DNA from: Paraclostridium tenue
GTDB lineage: Bacteria > Bacillota > Clostridia > Peptostreptococcales > Peptostreptococcaceae
NCBI RefSeq assembly: GCF_039521565.1
Contig: NZ_BAAACP010000009.1
Coordinates: 1 to 64,000 of the forward strand
DNA length: 64,000 nucleotides
Direction of reading: 5' to 3'
The notes below the pieces were generated by a model. It was not told the DNA's origin, did not search any database, and saw only the letters and a list, made by a program, of their open reading frames with translations. Made by a program: the position numbers and the translations under genes. The first letter of the stretch is position 1. Each line of letters begins with the position of its first letter. Of this stretch, positions 36,485 to 45,132 are shown piece by piece.

Positions 36485-37738
36485 TTATGAAATTCCTATA
36501 TCCGTTCTGTAATGCATTCCTTCAAAATTTAATTTTTCAATATTTGAGTAAACTTTTTTACTTGCTTCCTCAAGAGACTTTCCTTTTGTGGCTATGCCAA
36601 TAACCCTACCTCCATTTGTAACTAATTGGTTATCTAATATTTTTGTTCCACTGTGAAAAACAACTATATCTTCATCTAAATCTTCAAGTCCTTTTATTAC
36701 TTTTTCTTTTTCATAGTTTTCAGGATATCCACCTGAAGTTAGCATTACACATACTGCATGTTTTTCATCATATTTTATTTTAACTTCATCTAGTTTATTA
36801 TTTAAAATAGATTCGATTATCTCAATTAAATCTGTTTCTAATCTTAAAAGTACTGATTGTGTTTCGGGATCTCCAAATCTAACATTATACTCAAGAACCT
36901 TAGGTCCATCTTCTGTTATCATAAGACCGATAAATAATATTCCCTTATAATTTAAGTTTTCCTCTTTAAACCCTTTTAATGTTTTGTCTAAAACTTCTTC
37001 TTTTACTATTGTTGATAACTCATCATCATATATATTACTTGGAGAGAAGGTTCCCATTCCTCCAGTATTTGGCCCCTCTTCATTGTTATATACTTTTTTA
37101 TGGTCTTTTGCACTTTCCATTGGGACAATTGTATTATTATCAACGAAAGCAAGTATAGAAGTTTCTACTCCTTTTAAAAATTCTTCAACTACTATTTTTT
37201 TTCCAGCGCTTCCAAATTTTTTATCACTCATCATATCTTCTAAAGAACTTACCGCTTCTTCATGATTTTGTGCTATTATTACACCTTTTCCAGCTGCTAA
37301 TCCATCAGCCTTTATAACTACTGGATATCCAAATAAATCAATCTCTTTTATAGCTTTATCTATATTTGTGTATTCTTTATATTTTGCAGTTGGAATGTTG
37401 TTTTTTATCATAAATTCTTTTGAAAAAGCTTTGCTCCCTTCAAGTTTTGCACACTCCTTATTAGGTCCAAATATCTTTAAATTTTCTTTTTCAAATTCAT
37501 CAACTATGCCTTCTACCAAGGGAGCTTCAGGACCTACTATAGTTAAATCAATTTCATTTTCTTTAGCAAAGCTTAGAAGTTTATTTATATCATCATCTTT
37601 TATATCTATACATTTAGCAATTTTACTAATCCCAGCATTTCCAGGTGCACAATAAATTTTTTCAACTTTCTTTTCTTGACTTAACTTATAACATATAGCG
37701 TGTTCTCTTCCTCCTGAACCTACAACTAAAACTCTCAT
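36485..37738 (-). CDS. purD: Phosphoribosylamine-glycine ligase (GAR synthetase)
   Basis: A 417-residue ATP-grasp enzyme joining glycine to phosphoribosylamine. It has the N-terminal VLVVGSGGREHAICYKL, the ATP-grasp loop KADGLAAGKGVIIA and the metal site VLEYNVRFGDPETQ. It lies 11 bases after purH and 58 before purL in the purine operon. Confidence 0.96.
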   Translation of the reverse strand: MRVLVVGSGGREHAICYKLSQEKKVEKIYCAPGNAGISKIAKCIDIKDDDINKLLSFAKENEIDLTIVGPEAPLVEGIVDEFEKENLKIFGPNKECAKLEGSKAFSKEFMIKNNIPTAKYKEYTNIDKAIKEIDLFGYPVVIKADGLAAGKGVIIAQNHEEAVSSLEDMMSDKKFGSAGKKIVVEEFLKGVETSILAFVDNNTIVPMESAKDHKKVYNNEEGPNTGGMGTFSPSNIYDDELSTIVKEEVLDKTLKGFKEENLNYKGILFIGLMITEDGPKVLEYNVRFGDPETQSVLLRLETDLIEIIESILNNKLDEVKIKYDEKHAVCVMLTSGGYPENYEKEKVIKGLEDLDEDIVVFHSGTKILDNQLVTNGGRVIGIATKGKSLEEASKKVYSNIEKLNFEGMHYRTDIGIS

Positions 37739-37749
37739 ATATTTCCCTC

Positions 37750-39282
37750 CTAGTGTTTGAAGTGTCTTATTCCTGTAAACACCATTACCATATCATTTTT
37801 GTTGCAAGCATCTATTGAGTCTTGGTCTTTTATAGATCCTCCAGGTTGAACTATACCTTTTATACCGTACTCACTAGCTAAAGTTACACAGTCATCAAAT
37901 GGGAAAAATGCATCCGATGCTAGTACTGCTCCTTTAAAATCTTTATCTTTATTATTTTCTAAAGCATTTTTTAATGCCCATATTCTAGATGTTTGACCAC
38001 ATCCAAGTGCTAATGTTTGCCCATCTTTGACTATAGCTATAGCATTTGATTTCATATTTTTAACTATTTTCATTCCAAATTCCATATCTTTTTTCATTCT
38101 TTCATCAGCTTCATTTACTGTAACATTTTTATATTCATTAACTAATTTTTCATCTCTGTCTTGAACTAATAATTTTCCATCTAAGTATTTTAAATCAAAT
38201 CTTTGAAGACTATCTTCTATATTTGAAAGCTTTAATACTCTTAAGTTTTTCTTTTGTTTTAAAACTACAAGGGCTTCTTCTGTAAAGTCGTAAGCTACTA
38301 CTATTTCTAAAAATATTTCATTTAATTTTTTAGCAGTTTCCTCATCTACAGTTGAAGTAAATCCTACAATTCCTCCAAATATTGAAACCTTGTCAGCCTC
38401 ATAACATTTTTTATAAGCATCAAAACTATTATTTGCAATTCCAACTCCACATGGATTAGTATGTTTTACGGCTACACAAACTACATTTTTACTATCTTTA
38501 AATTCTCTCATTATTTCTAAACATCCATGTAAATCATTTATATTATTAAATGAAAGTTCTTTTCCATTTAATTGTTCATAGTTTAATATTGGATTTTTAG
38601 CATTAGATTGAGCATAAAGTACTGCTTCTTGATGGGGATTTTCACCATATCTTAAACTATCTTCTTTTTGGAAAGTCATAGTTAGATATTCTGGAAATTT
38701 ATCATCTAATTCTCCTCTAAAGTAATTAGATATTAAAGTATCATATCTTGCTGTGGTTGCAAATGCTTTATATGCTAATTTTTTTCTATCCTCTAATGAT
38801 ATTTCTCCATTTCTTAAGCTCTCTATTATAAAATCATAATCTTTAACATCAACTACTATTAAAACATCTTTATAATTTTTAGCCGCAGATCTTATCATTG
38901 ATGGTCCACCTATGTCTATGTTTTCTATCATTACATCATGTTCTTTATTATTTTTTAAATTACCTTCAAAATCATATAAGTTAACAACAACTAAATCTAT
39001 TGCTTCTATTTTATGTTCTTTCACAGTTTTAACATGGTCTTCATTATCTCTTTTATAAAGTATTCCTCCATGTATATATGGATTTAATGTTTTAACTCTT
39101 CCGTCAAGTATTTCTGGAAAGTTTGTAACTTCATCTATTTGTATAACTTTGCATCCTTTTTCCTTAAGAGTTTTAAATGTATTTCCTGTAGATATTATTT
39201 CATATCCTAAATCATTTAAATTTTTAGCAAATTCTACTACCCCAGTCTTATCAGTTACACTTATTAATGCCCTTCTAGTCAT
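37750..39282 (-). CDS. purH: Bifunctional AICAR transformylase / IMP cyclohydrolase
   Basis: A 510-residue enzyme for the last two steps to IMP. The N-terminal cyclohydrolase domain starts RRALISVTDKTGVVEFA; the transformylase domain has the AICAR-binding VAVKHTNPCGVG and catalytic-region FPFDDCVTLA. The start overlaps the end of purN by 8 bases, indicating translational coupling. Confidence 0.96.
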   Translation of the reverse strand: MTRRALISVTDKTGVVEFAKNLNDLGYEIISTGNTFKTLKEKGCKVIQIDEVTNFPEILDGRVKTLNPYIHGGILYKRDNEDHVKTVKEHKIEAIDLVVVNLYDFEGNLKNNKEHDVMIENIDIGGPSMIRSAAKNYKDVLIVVDVKDYDFIIESLRNGEISLEDRKKLAYKAFATTARYDTLISNYFRGELDDKFPEYLTMTFQKEDSLRYGENPHQEAVLYAQSNAKNPILNYEQLNGKELSFNNINDLHGCLEIMREFKDSKNVVCVAVKHTNPCGVGIANNSFDAYKKCYEADKVSIFGGIVGFTSTVDEETAKKLNEIFLEIVVAYDFTEEALVVLKQKKNLRVLKLSNIEDSLQRFDLKYLDGKLLVQDRDEKLVNEYKNVTVNEADERMKKDMEFGMKIVKNMKSNAIAIVKDGQTLALGCGQTSRIWALKNALENNKDKDFKGAVLASDAFFPFDDCVTLASEYGIKGIVQPGGSIKDQDSIDACNKNDMVMVFTGIRHFKH

Positions 39283-39868
39283 TTATAATTACTCCCCTTC
39301 CATTAACAGTTAATTTATTTTCACAATATAGTTTTACACTTTTTTTAAGAATTTTGTGTTCTACATCTAGTACTCTTGACGCTAAAGTTTCTGGTGTATC
39401 ATCAAACTTAACTTCTACACTTTCTTGAATTATTATAGGCCCTGTATCTGCACCTTCATCAACAAAATGTACAGTAGCACCACTTAATTTTACTCCATAA
39501 TCTATAACAGCTTTGTGAACTTTTTTCCCATAATAGCCTTCTCCACAAAAAGCTGGTATTAATGATGGATGAATGTTCATAATTTTATTTCTAAAAGTTT
39601 TTACAAAGTTTGGACTTATAATTTTTAAATATCCAGCAAGAACTATTAAAGCAACTTTCTCTCTCTTTAATAATTTAATAACTTCATCTTCATTTTTTTC
39701 AACTATAGCTTTTATATTGTGTTTTCTAGCCCTTTCTAAACCATAAGCTCCATCTTTATTAGATATAACTAGCTTAACTTTTCCATTTATATATCCACTT
39801 TCACAACCATCTATAATGCTTTGTAAGTTGCTTCCTCCTCCGGATATTAAAACTGCAATGTTTAGCAT
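39275..39868 (-). CDS. purN: Phosphoribosylglycinamide formyltransferase
   Basis: A 197-residue 10-formyl-THF-dependent GAR transformylase. The phosphate-binding loop is VLISGGGSNLQSI, catalytic Asn-His-Asp residues lie in NIHPSLIPAF and the DEGADTGPII region. It overlaps purM upstream by 7 bases and purH downstream by 8. Confidence 0.95.
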   Translation of the reverse strand: MLNIAVLISGGGSNLQSIIDGCESGYINGKVKLVISNKDGAYGLERARKHNIKAIVEKNEDEVIKLLKREKVALIVLAGYLKIISPNFVKTFRNKIMNIHPSLIPAFCGEGYYGKKVHKAVIDYGVKLSGATVHFVDEGADTGPIIIQESVEVKFDDTPETLASRVLDVEHKILKKSVKLYCENKLTVNGRGVIIND

Positions 39869-40890
39869 AGCTTTACTCCTTCATGGCTATCTACAACTTC
39901 ACCAATTATAAAAGCTTTATCTTCCCCTTCATTTATAAATTTAGTTATCTCTTCTGATTTATCTGAATCTACAACTATTACAAGTCCAATCCCCATATTA
40001 AAACTTTTGTGTAGTTCTATTTCATCTATAGAATTAAAGTTTTCTATCATTTTGAATATAGCTGGCTTTTCCCAAGAATTTTTATTTATATTTACACCTA
40101 AGCCTTTTGGTATTACTCTAGGTATATTTTCTATAACTCCACCACCTGTTATATGTGCTATTGCTTTTAAGTCATATTTTTTTATTAAATTTATAACAAG
40201 TTTCACGTATATCTTAGTTGGTACAAGAAGTGCTTCCCCTAATGTCATTTCTAATTCTTCTATATACTGATCTAATTCATATTTATATTCTTCTAAGAAA
40301 ATCTTTCTTATAAATGAATATCCATTACTATGTATTCCACTTGAGGCTATTCCTATTAAAGTATCTCCTGCTTTAACATTTTGACCACTTATTATTTTAC
40401 TTTTGTCTGCTATACCAACTGAAAATCCAGCTAAATCGTAATCTTCTTTTGAATACATTCCAGGCATTTCAGCCGTTTCTCCACCTATAAGTGCACATCC
40501 TGCTTGTTTGCATCCTTTAACTATTCCCGAAACTATATCATCTATTTTTTCAGGTACTAACTTACCTGTAGCTATATAATCTAAGAAAAATAAAGGCTTA
40601 GAACCTTGGCATATAAGGTCATTAACACACATAGCTACTAAGTCTATCCCTACTGTATTATGAATATTTAGCATCTGAGCTAGTTTTAGTTTAGTTCCAA
40701 CTCCATCAGTGGATGAAAGAAGTACTGGCTCTTCCATGCTCATAAAGTCTTTTAAATTATATAATCCACTAAAATTTCCTAAGTCACCTATAACATTATT
40801 GTCATAAGTCCCTTTTATTTTATTTTTTATAAGGTCAATAGCTCTATTTCCTTCATCTATATCTACACCTGAATCTCTATAAGTTAACAT
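39862..40890 (-). CDS. purM: Phosphoribosylformylglycinamidine cyclo-ligase (AIR synthetase)
   Basis: A 342-residue enzyme converting FGAM to AIR with ATP. Typical blocks are LLSSTDGVGTKLKLA, GIDLVAMCVNDL, GGETAEMPGMY and HITGGGVIENIPRV. Start ATG 40890 overlaps the purF stop by 7 bases. Confidence 0.96.
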   Translation of the reverse strand: MLTYRDSGVDIDEGNRAIDLIKNKIKGTYDNNVIGDLGNFSGLYNLKDFMSMEEPVLLSSTDGVGTKLKLAQMLNIHNTVGIDLVAMCVNDLICQGSKPLFFLDYIATGKLVPEKIDDIVSGIVKGCKQAGCALIGGETAEMPGMYSKEDYDLAGFSVGIADKSKIISGQNVKAGDTLIGIASSGIHSNGYSFIRKIFLEEYKYELDQYIEELEMTLGEALLVPTKIYVKLVINLIKKYDLKAIAHITGGGVIENIPRVIPKGLGVNINKNSWEKPAIFKMIENFNSIDEIELHKSFNMGIGLVIVVDSDKSEEITKFINEGEDKAFIIGEVVDSHEGVKLC

Positions 40891-42254
40891 GATACAAGTT
40901 CCCCCTCATCGATTTTTTCAACTGGATATTTTCCATCAAAACATGCCTTACAGAAAGTTGATTTATTTTCTGTTGCTTCTAAAGTTCCTTCTATACTTAA
41001 AAATTTAAGTGTATCGCACCCTATATAATTTCTTATTTCTTCTAAATCATATTTTGAAGCTATTAAATTAGAGCGATGTGGAGTATCTATCCCATAGTAA
41101 CAAGAATGAGTTACTTCAGGTGAAGTTATTCTTAAATGTATTTCTTTAGCTCCCGCATCTCTTAATGATTTAACAATTTGTCTTGAAGTTGTACCTCTTA
41201 CTACTGAATCATCTACTAAAACAATTGACTTATCTTTTACTACATTGGTTAGTGTATTTAATTTTACTTTTACTCCTATTTCTCTTTCTTCTTGAGTAGG
41301 TTTTATAAATGTTCTTCCAACATATCTATTTTTAACAAGTCCTTCTGTAAGTTTAATTTTGCTAGCATTTGAATACCCTATAGCTCCAGCCCATCCAGAG
41401 TCAGGTACAGGAACAACTATATCTGCTTTTATATTTTCATCTTGAGCTAAAATTTCTCCACACTTTACTCTAAACTCATATACATTAACATTATCTATAG
41501 TTGCATCATTTCTAGCAAAATATATATGTTCAAATATGCAACTTGCTTTTATTGGTTTATAGTTTTCTCTATAGTGATATGATTTTAGTTCGTTATCTTT
41601 TATTACTACAATCTCTCCTGGCTCAATATCCCTTAAAACTTCTCCTCCTAATATATTAATTGCACAGTCTTCAGAGGCTACTATATATGTGTCATCTTTT
41701 TTCCCTAATAATAATGGTCTAAATCCATGAGGGTCTCTAACAGCTACAAGTTCATTTTCACTACTTGCTATGACTAATGAATAAGCACCCTTTATATAAT
41801 CCATAGTTATTTTTAAGCTTTCAACTATATCCCCTTTATAATATCTTGCTAGTATACAAAGTATAGCCTCTGTATCTGAATTTGATTGAAGCATATATCC
41901 TTCTTCTTCTAACATGTTTCTTAAATAATTTGCATTAACAAGATTTCCATTGTGTGCTATAGATAATTGTCTCTTTCTACATCTTCCTACTAATGGCTGA
42001 CAATTAGATAAACTACTTCCTCCAGCTGTAGAATATCTTACATGCCCTATTCCTATATTTCCTTTTAGTTTTTCTAGCTCGCTAGATTTAAAAACATCTC
42101 CTACAAGTCCCATATCCTTTTTAAAATTTATTTGGTTTCTATTTAAAACTGATATCCCACAACTTTCCTGACCTCTATGCTGTATAGAGTATAATGAGTA
42201 ATACAATTCTTTTGATATATCTTTATTTGAGCATATTCCTACCACACCGCACAT
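40884..42254 (-). CDS. purF: Amidophosphoribosyltransferase
   Basis: A 456-residue first-committed-step enzyme of purine synthesis (PRPP + glutamine to phosphoribosylamine). Cys2 follows the initiator Met directly (MCGVVGIC), so it is the form without a propeptide and Cys2 is the Ntn nucleophile. The PRPP loop reads IVLVDDSVVRGTTS. C-terminal cysteines (CDTLKF, STFCKACF) with Cys residues in the middle part agree with the Fe-S-containing Bacillus-type enzyme. Fourth gene position is after purC in the operon. Confidence 0.96.
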   Translation of the reverse strand: MCGVVGICSNKDISKELYYSLYSIQHRGQESCGISVLNRNQINFKKDMGLVGDVFKSSELEKLKGNIGIGHVRYSTAGGSSLSNCQPLVGRCRKRQLSIAHNGNLVNANYLRNMLEEEGYMLQSNSDTEAILCILARYYKGDIVESLKITMDYIKGAYSLVIASSENELVAVRDPHGFRPLLLGKKDDTYIVASEDCAINILGGEVLRDIEPGEIVVIKDNELKSYHYRENYKPIKASCIFEHIYFARNDATIDNVNVYEFRVKCGEILAQDENIKADIVVPVPDSGWAGAIGYSNASKIKLTEGLVKNRYVGRTFIKPTQEEREIGVKVKLNTLTNVVKDKSIVLVDDSVVRGTTSRQIVKSLRDAGAKEIHLRITSPEVTHSCYYGIDTPHRSNLIASKYDLEEIRNYIGCDTLKFLSIEGTLEATENKSTFCKACFDGKYPVEKIDEGELVSC

Positions 42255-42270
42255 TTAAATATCCCCCTGA

Positions 42271-42966
42271 TTAATTTTCTATTCTAGAAAGAACTTCAGT
42301 ATATCCTTCTACTAAATCTCCTAAATCTCTTCTAAATCTATCTTTATCAAATTTCTCATTTGTATCTACATCCCAAAGTCTACAAGTATCTGGAGATATT
42401 TCATCAGCTAGTATTATATTCCCATTTACATCTTTTCCAAATTCTAATTTAAAATCTACTAACTTAAAGTTCATATTTAAGAAAAATTTCTTCATTATTT
42501 CATTTATTTTTAAAGTTTCTTCTCTTAAAAATGCTAATTCTTCTCTAGTTGCAAGTTTCATAGCTACTGCATGATCATCATTTAGCATTGGATCTCCATA
42601 ATCATCGTTTTTATATGAAAGTTCAAATATTGGTTCTTCTAAAACTATACCCTCTTCTATTCCATATCTTTTACAAAATGAACCTGCTGTTATATTTCTT
42701 ACAATTACTTCAAGTGGTAAAATTTCAACTTTTTTAACTATCATTTCTCTATCCGAAATACCTTTTATAAAGTGAGTGTTTATACCTTCTTTTTCTAACA
42801 TTTCAAACATAGCTGTACATATTTTATTGTTTAATATCCCTTTTGAATTTATTGAAGCTTTTTTCTCACCATTAAATGCTGTCGCATCATCTTTGTAGTA
42901 AACTAGATATTCATTTTCATTTTCTGTACTAAATATTTGTTTTGCTTTTCCTTCATATAATAACAT
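42271..42966 (-). CDS. purC: SAICAR synthase
   Basis: A 231-residue ATP-dependent ligase joining aspartate to CAIR. It has the N-terminal LYEGKAKQIFST, the substrate loop PLEVIVRNITAGSFCKRYG and DFKLEFG. ATG 42966 follows GGGGGTAA and lies five bases beyond the purE stop. Confidence 0.96.
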   Translation of the reverse strand: MLLYEGKAKQIFSTENENEYLVYYKDDATAFNGEKKASINSKGILNNKICTAMFEMLEKEGINTHFIKGISDREMIVKKVEILPLEVIVRNITAGSFCKRYGIEEGIVLEEPIFELSYKNDDYGDPMLNDDHAVAMKLATREELAFLREETLKINEIMKKFFLNMNFKLVDFKLEFGKDVNGNIILADEISPDTCRLWDVDTNEKFDKDRFRRDLGDLVEGYTEVLSRIEN

Positions 42967-42971
42967 TTTGA

Positions 42972-43451
42972 TTACCCCCTTAAATTTTGATCATCTTCTA
43001 ATACTTTTAATTCCATCTCTTTTCTATAGTTCTTTAATTGTTCTTTAATTTCTGGGTATTTAATACTCATTATCTGAGCAGCCATTAATGCTGCATTTAC
43101 TCCAGAATCTATAGTTACAGTAGCTACAGGTATTCCTTGTGGCATTTGAACTATTGAAAGAAGTGAATCTAAACCATCCATTGTAGATGACTTTATTGGT
43201 AACCCTATAACCGGTATTAAAGTATGTGATGCTAATACTCCTGGTAAATGTGCTGCTTTTCCTGCAGCTGCTATTATTACATCTGTGTCATTTTCTATTT
43301 CTTTTAAAAATGCCATTAGTTGATTCGGTGTCCTATGAGCTGATAATGCTCGTGTTGTAATTTCTATTCCGAACTTTTCTAAAATCTCAATTCCTTTTTC
43401 TAACTTTGGATAATCTGACTTTGAACCCATAACTACTGCTATTTTCATCAT
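42972..43451 (-). CDS. purE: N5-carboxyaminoimidazole ribonucleotide mutase
   Basis: A 159-residue class I PurE: VVMGSKSDYP at the N-terminus, SAHRTPNQL with the catalytic His, and the GKAAHLPGVLASHT loop. No purK gene is adjacent; in anaerobes PurE may work with CO2 directly or with PurK encoded elsewhere. First gene of the operon purE-C-F-M-N-H-D-L. Confidence 0.96.
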   Translation of the reverse strand: MMKIAVVMGSKSDYPKLEKGIEILEKFGIEITTRALSAHRTPNQLMAFLKEIENDTDVIIAAAGKAAHLPGVLASHTLIPVIGLPIKSSTMDGLDSLLSIVQMPQGIPVATVTIDSGVNAALMAAQIMSIKYPEIKEQLKNYRKEMELKVLEDDQNLRG

Positions 43452-43499
43452 AACTCCCCCCTCTTTTTACGTACTTAATATTTTTTGATATTTTAAAAC

Positions 43500-43583
43500 A
43501 TACGTATTATATAACGAACTTTATATTTAAATAGTATCTTATTATACGTATTTTATCAACCATATATTTATTTTTTGTTCGAG
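43500..43583 (-). promoter_or_regulatory. Promoter and putative operator region of the purine operon
   Basis: On the minus strand TTGATA (43554-43559) and TACTAT (43531-43536) are spaced by 17 bases. ATACGTAT occurs in the spacer (43544-43551) and again at 43500-43507; CGAAC half-sites occur at 43577-43581 (minus) and 43515-43519 (plus). CGAA motifs resemble PurR boxes of Firmicutes. No purine aptamer was found here. Confidence 0.5.
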
Positions 43584-43623
43584 TTTTTTATATAAGCTTT
43601 TAATCTTATAAATTAAATAAAAA

Positions 43624-43671
43624 AAGTCACATACTTGCTATCAAAAATATTTATAGCAAATATGTGACTTC
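43624..43671 (-). terminator. Terminator after a 43-residue membrane peptide gene
   Basis: AAGTCACATA-C-TTGCTAT pairs with ATAGCAAATATGTGACTT with one mismatch. On the minus strand it is followed by a CTTTTTTATTT-like tract. It begins 16 bases after the small gene's stop. Confidence 0.75.
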
Positions 43672-43686
43672 TATAAAATCATTATA

Positions 43687-43818
43687 TTATCCTAAAAACT
43701 TATTCAACCTTTTACTTACATCAAATCCAAAATCTACACCTATTATTAATCCAAATACAATAGCATAGGCAAAATCAATTCCCCAAAACAAGAATTTCTT
43801 TTTAAGATTTGTGTTCAT
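43687..43818 (-). CDS. Small membrane peptide, 43 residues (short gene)
   Basis: A short frame starting MNTNLKKKFLFWGIDFAYAI and ending VSKRLNKFLG. It has a basic N-terminus, one hydrophobic helix (about residues 9-30, with two aspartates), and a basic amphipathic end. ATG 43818 is preceded by GGGTGAT at a suitable distance, and a dedicated terminator follows. These signals make it a likely real gene. Its function is unknown; size and charge pattern fit a small membrane protein or a type I toxin-like peptide, without proof. Confidence 0.55.
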   Translation of the reverse strand: MNTNLKKKFLFWGIDFAYAIVFGLIIGVDFGFDVSKRLNKFLG

Positions 43819-43893
43819 ATTATCACCCTATTAAAATATATTATATATATTATTATATTCCTAACATCTATATTTTTCTAAATTTTAAAAATA

Positions 43894-44253
43894 TTACTGA
43901 TTCATTATATCAACTATTTCTCCAGTATACATATTAACCTCAAACCACCCACTTGTAGCTATATGACTCTCCTCTTTATTTGTTATAACATCATAGGCAT
44001 GAACAATATATTTATCTCCATCAACATTGTCCACTTCTATGAAATTGGGTATATAAGAATTTTTATCTTCTAAATATTTTTTTACTAAATCACTAGCCTC
44101 TTTTTTGCTTAGTTTCTTATCTACATTATTAATTGATGTTTCTTTTAAATTTTCTTTATTATAATTTTTATCACTGTCTGAACTACTAGCACAACCTATA
44201 ATTAAAAATCCTGAAAGAAATATACTAGTTACTAAAATACTATATAATTTCAT
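43894..44253 (-). CDS. Lipoprotein with PepSY-like C-terminal domain
   Basis: A 119-residue secreted lipoprotein. The signal peptide (1-20) ends in a lipobox, LIIGC, with the lipidated Cys21. A polar S/D/N linker is followed by a small alpha/beta domain with a helix SKKEASDLVKKYL and the ending GWFEVNMYTGEIVDI, reminiscent of PepSY-like domains. It should be anchored on the outer face of the membrane. ATG 44253 follows GGAGGTAAC. No functional partner is evident. Confidence 0.75.
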   Translation of the reverse strand: MKLYSILVTSIFLSGFLIIGCASSSDSDKNYNKENLKETSINNVDKKLSKKEASDLVKKYLEDKNSYIPNFIEVDNVDGDKYIVHAYDVITNKEESHIATSGWFEVNMYTGEIVDIMNQ

Positions 44254-44472
44254 AGGTTACCTCCATATTATGAAAAATTTACTATCTAATATAGTTCACA
44301 AGTTAACTCATTTTCATTCAGTAACAGCTTAATAAAATAATTTTATTTTTCACTAATTCTTAAAATTACGAAAATATAAGAAATCTAATTAAATTGTTTT
44401 AATTTAATTTTATGTGGTATCTATATAAAATAATTAAAATTTATAATTTATACTTAGGGAGATGAATTAAAG

Positions 44473-45054
44473 ATGAAATCTTTAAAAGGAACTAAAACAG
44501 CACAAAATTTAATGAATGCATTTGCAGGAGAATCACAAGCTAAAAACAAATATCAATTCTATGCTAAAATAGCTAGAAAAGAAGGATTTGTTCAAATAGG
44601 TGATGTATTTGATGAAACTGCTCATAATGAAGAAATGCATGCTAAAATATTTTTTAGATACTTATTAAATGATTTTACTGGAGAAGATGTTCAAGTAACT
44701 GGATCATATGGTGTAGGAATGGCTAGTACTTTAGAAAACTTAAAATTTGCAGCAAAAGGGGAAGATGAAGAAGATACTCTTTACTTAAAATTCGCTGCTG
44801 AAGCTAGAGAAGAAGGATTTGAGGAAATAGCAGCTTCTTTCACTCATATACATGGAATAGAAGCTCATCATAGAGATAGATTTTTAAGATTAGCTAAAAA
44901 TATAGAAGAAAAAACAGTATTTGAAAAATCTGAACCACAAGAATGGATATGTACAGTATGTGGATATGTTCATGTTGGAAATGAAGCTCCACAAGTATGT
45001 CCAGCTTGCAAACACCCACAAGGATACTATGAAGTAAGAGCAGAAAACTTCTAA
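44473..45054 (+). CDS. rbr: Rubrerythrin
   Basis: A 193-residue peroxide-scavenging diiron protein. The four-helix domain carries the iron ligands in AGESQAKNKY, AHNEEMHA, EAREEGFEE and IEAHHRDR. The C-terminal rubredoxin domain has the two knuckles CTVCGY and CPACKHP. It reduces H2O2 to water using electrons from NADH via rubredoxin-type carriers, protecting anaerobes from oxygen. Strong GGGAGATG before ATG 44473. Monocistronic, with a good terminator. Confidence 0.95.
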   Translation: MKSLKGTKTAQNLMNAFAGESQAKNKYQFYAKIARKEGFVQIGDVFDETAHNEEMHAKIFFRYLLNDFTGEDVQVTGSYGVGMASTLENLKFAAKGEDEEDTLYLKFAAEAREEGFEEIAASFTHIHGIEAHHRDRFLRLAKNIEEKTVFEKSEPQEWICTVCGYVHVGNEAPQVCPACKHPQGYYEVRAENF

Positions 45055-45064
45055 AACTAAGTAT

Positions 45065-45110
45065 AAAAAAAGGTTAAATACATATTAAAATGTGTATTTA
45101 ACCTTTTTTT
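45065..45110 (+). terminator. Terminator of rubrerythrin gene
   Basis: AAAAAAAGGTTAAATAC pairs with GTATTTAACCTTTTTTT. The A/T flanks also let it serve the convergent permease gene. Confidence 0.88.
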
Positions 45111-45132
45111 ATTTTATTTTTTAAATACTATA

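Noticed and set aside
43500..43583. Purine riboswitch upstream of purE
   Set aside because: No L2 ATATGG, CTCTACC/TTCTACC core or P1 pairing could be found; only promoter and box-like motifs remain.
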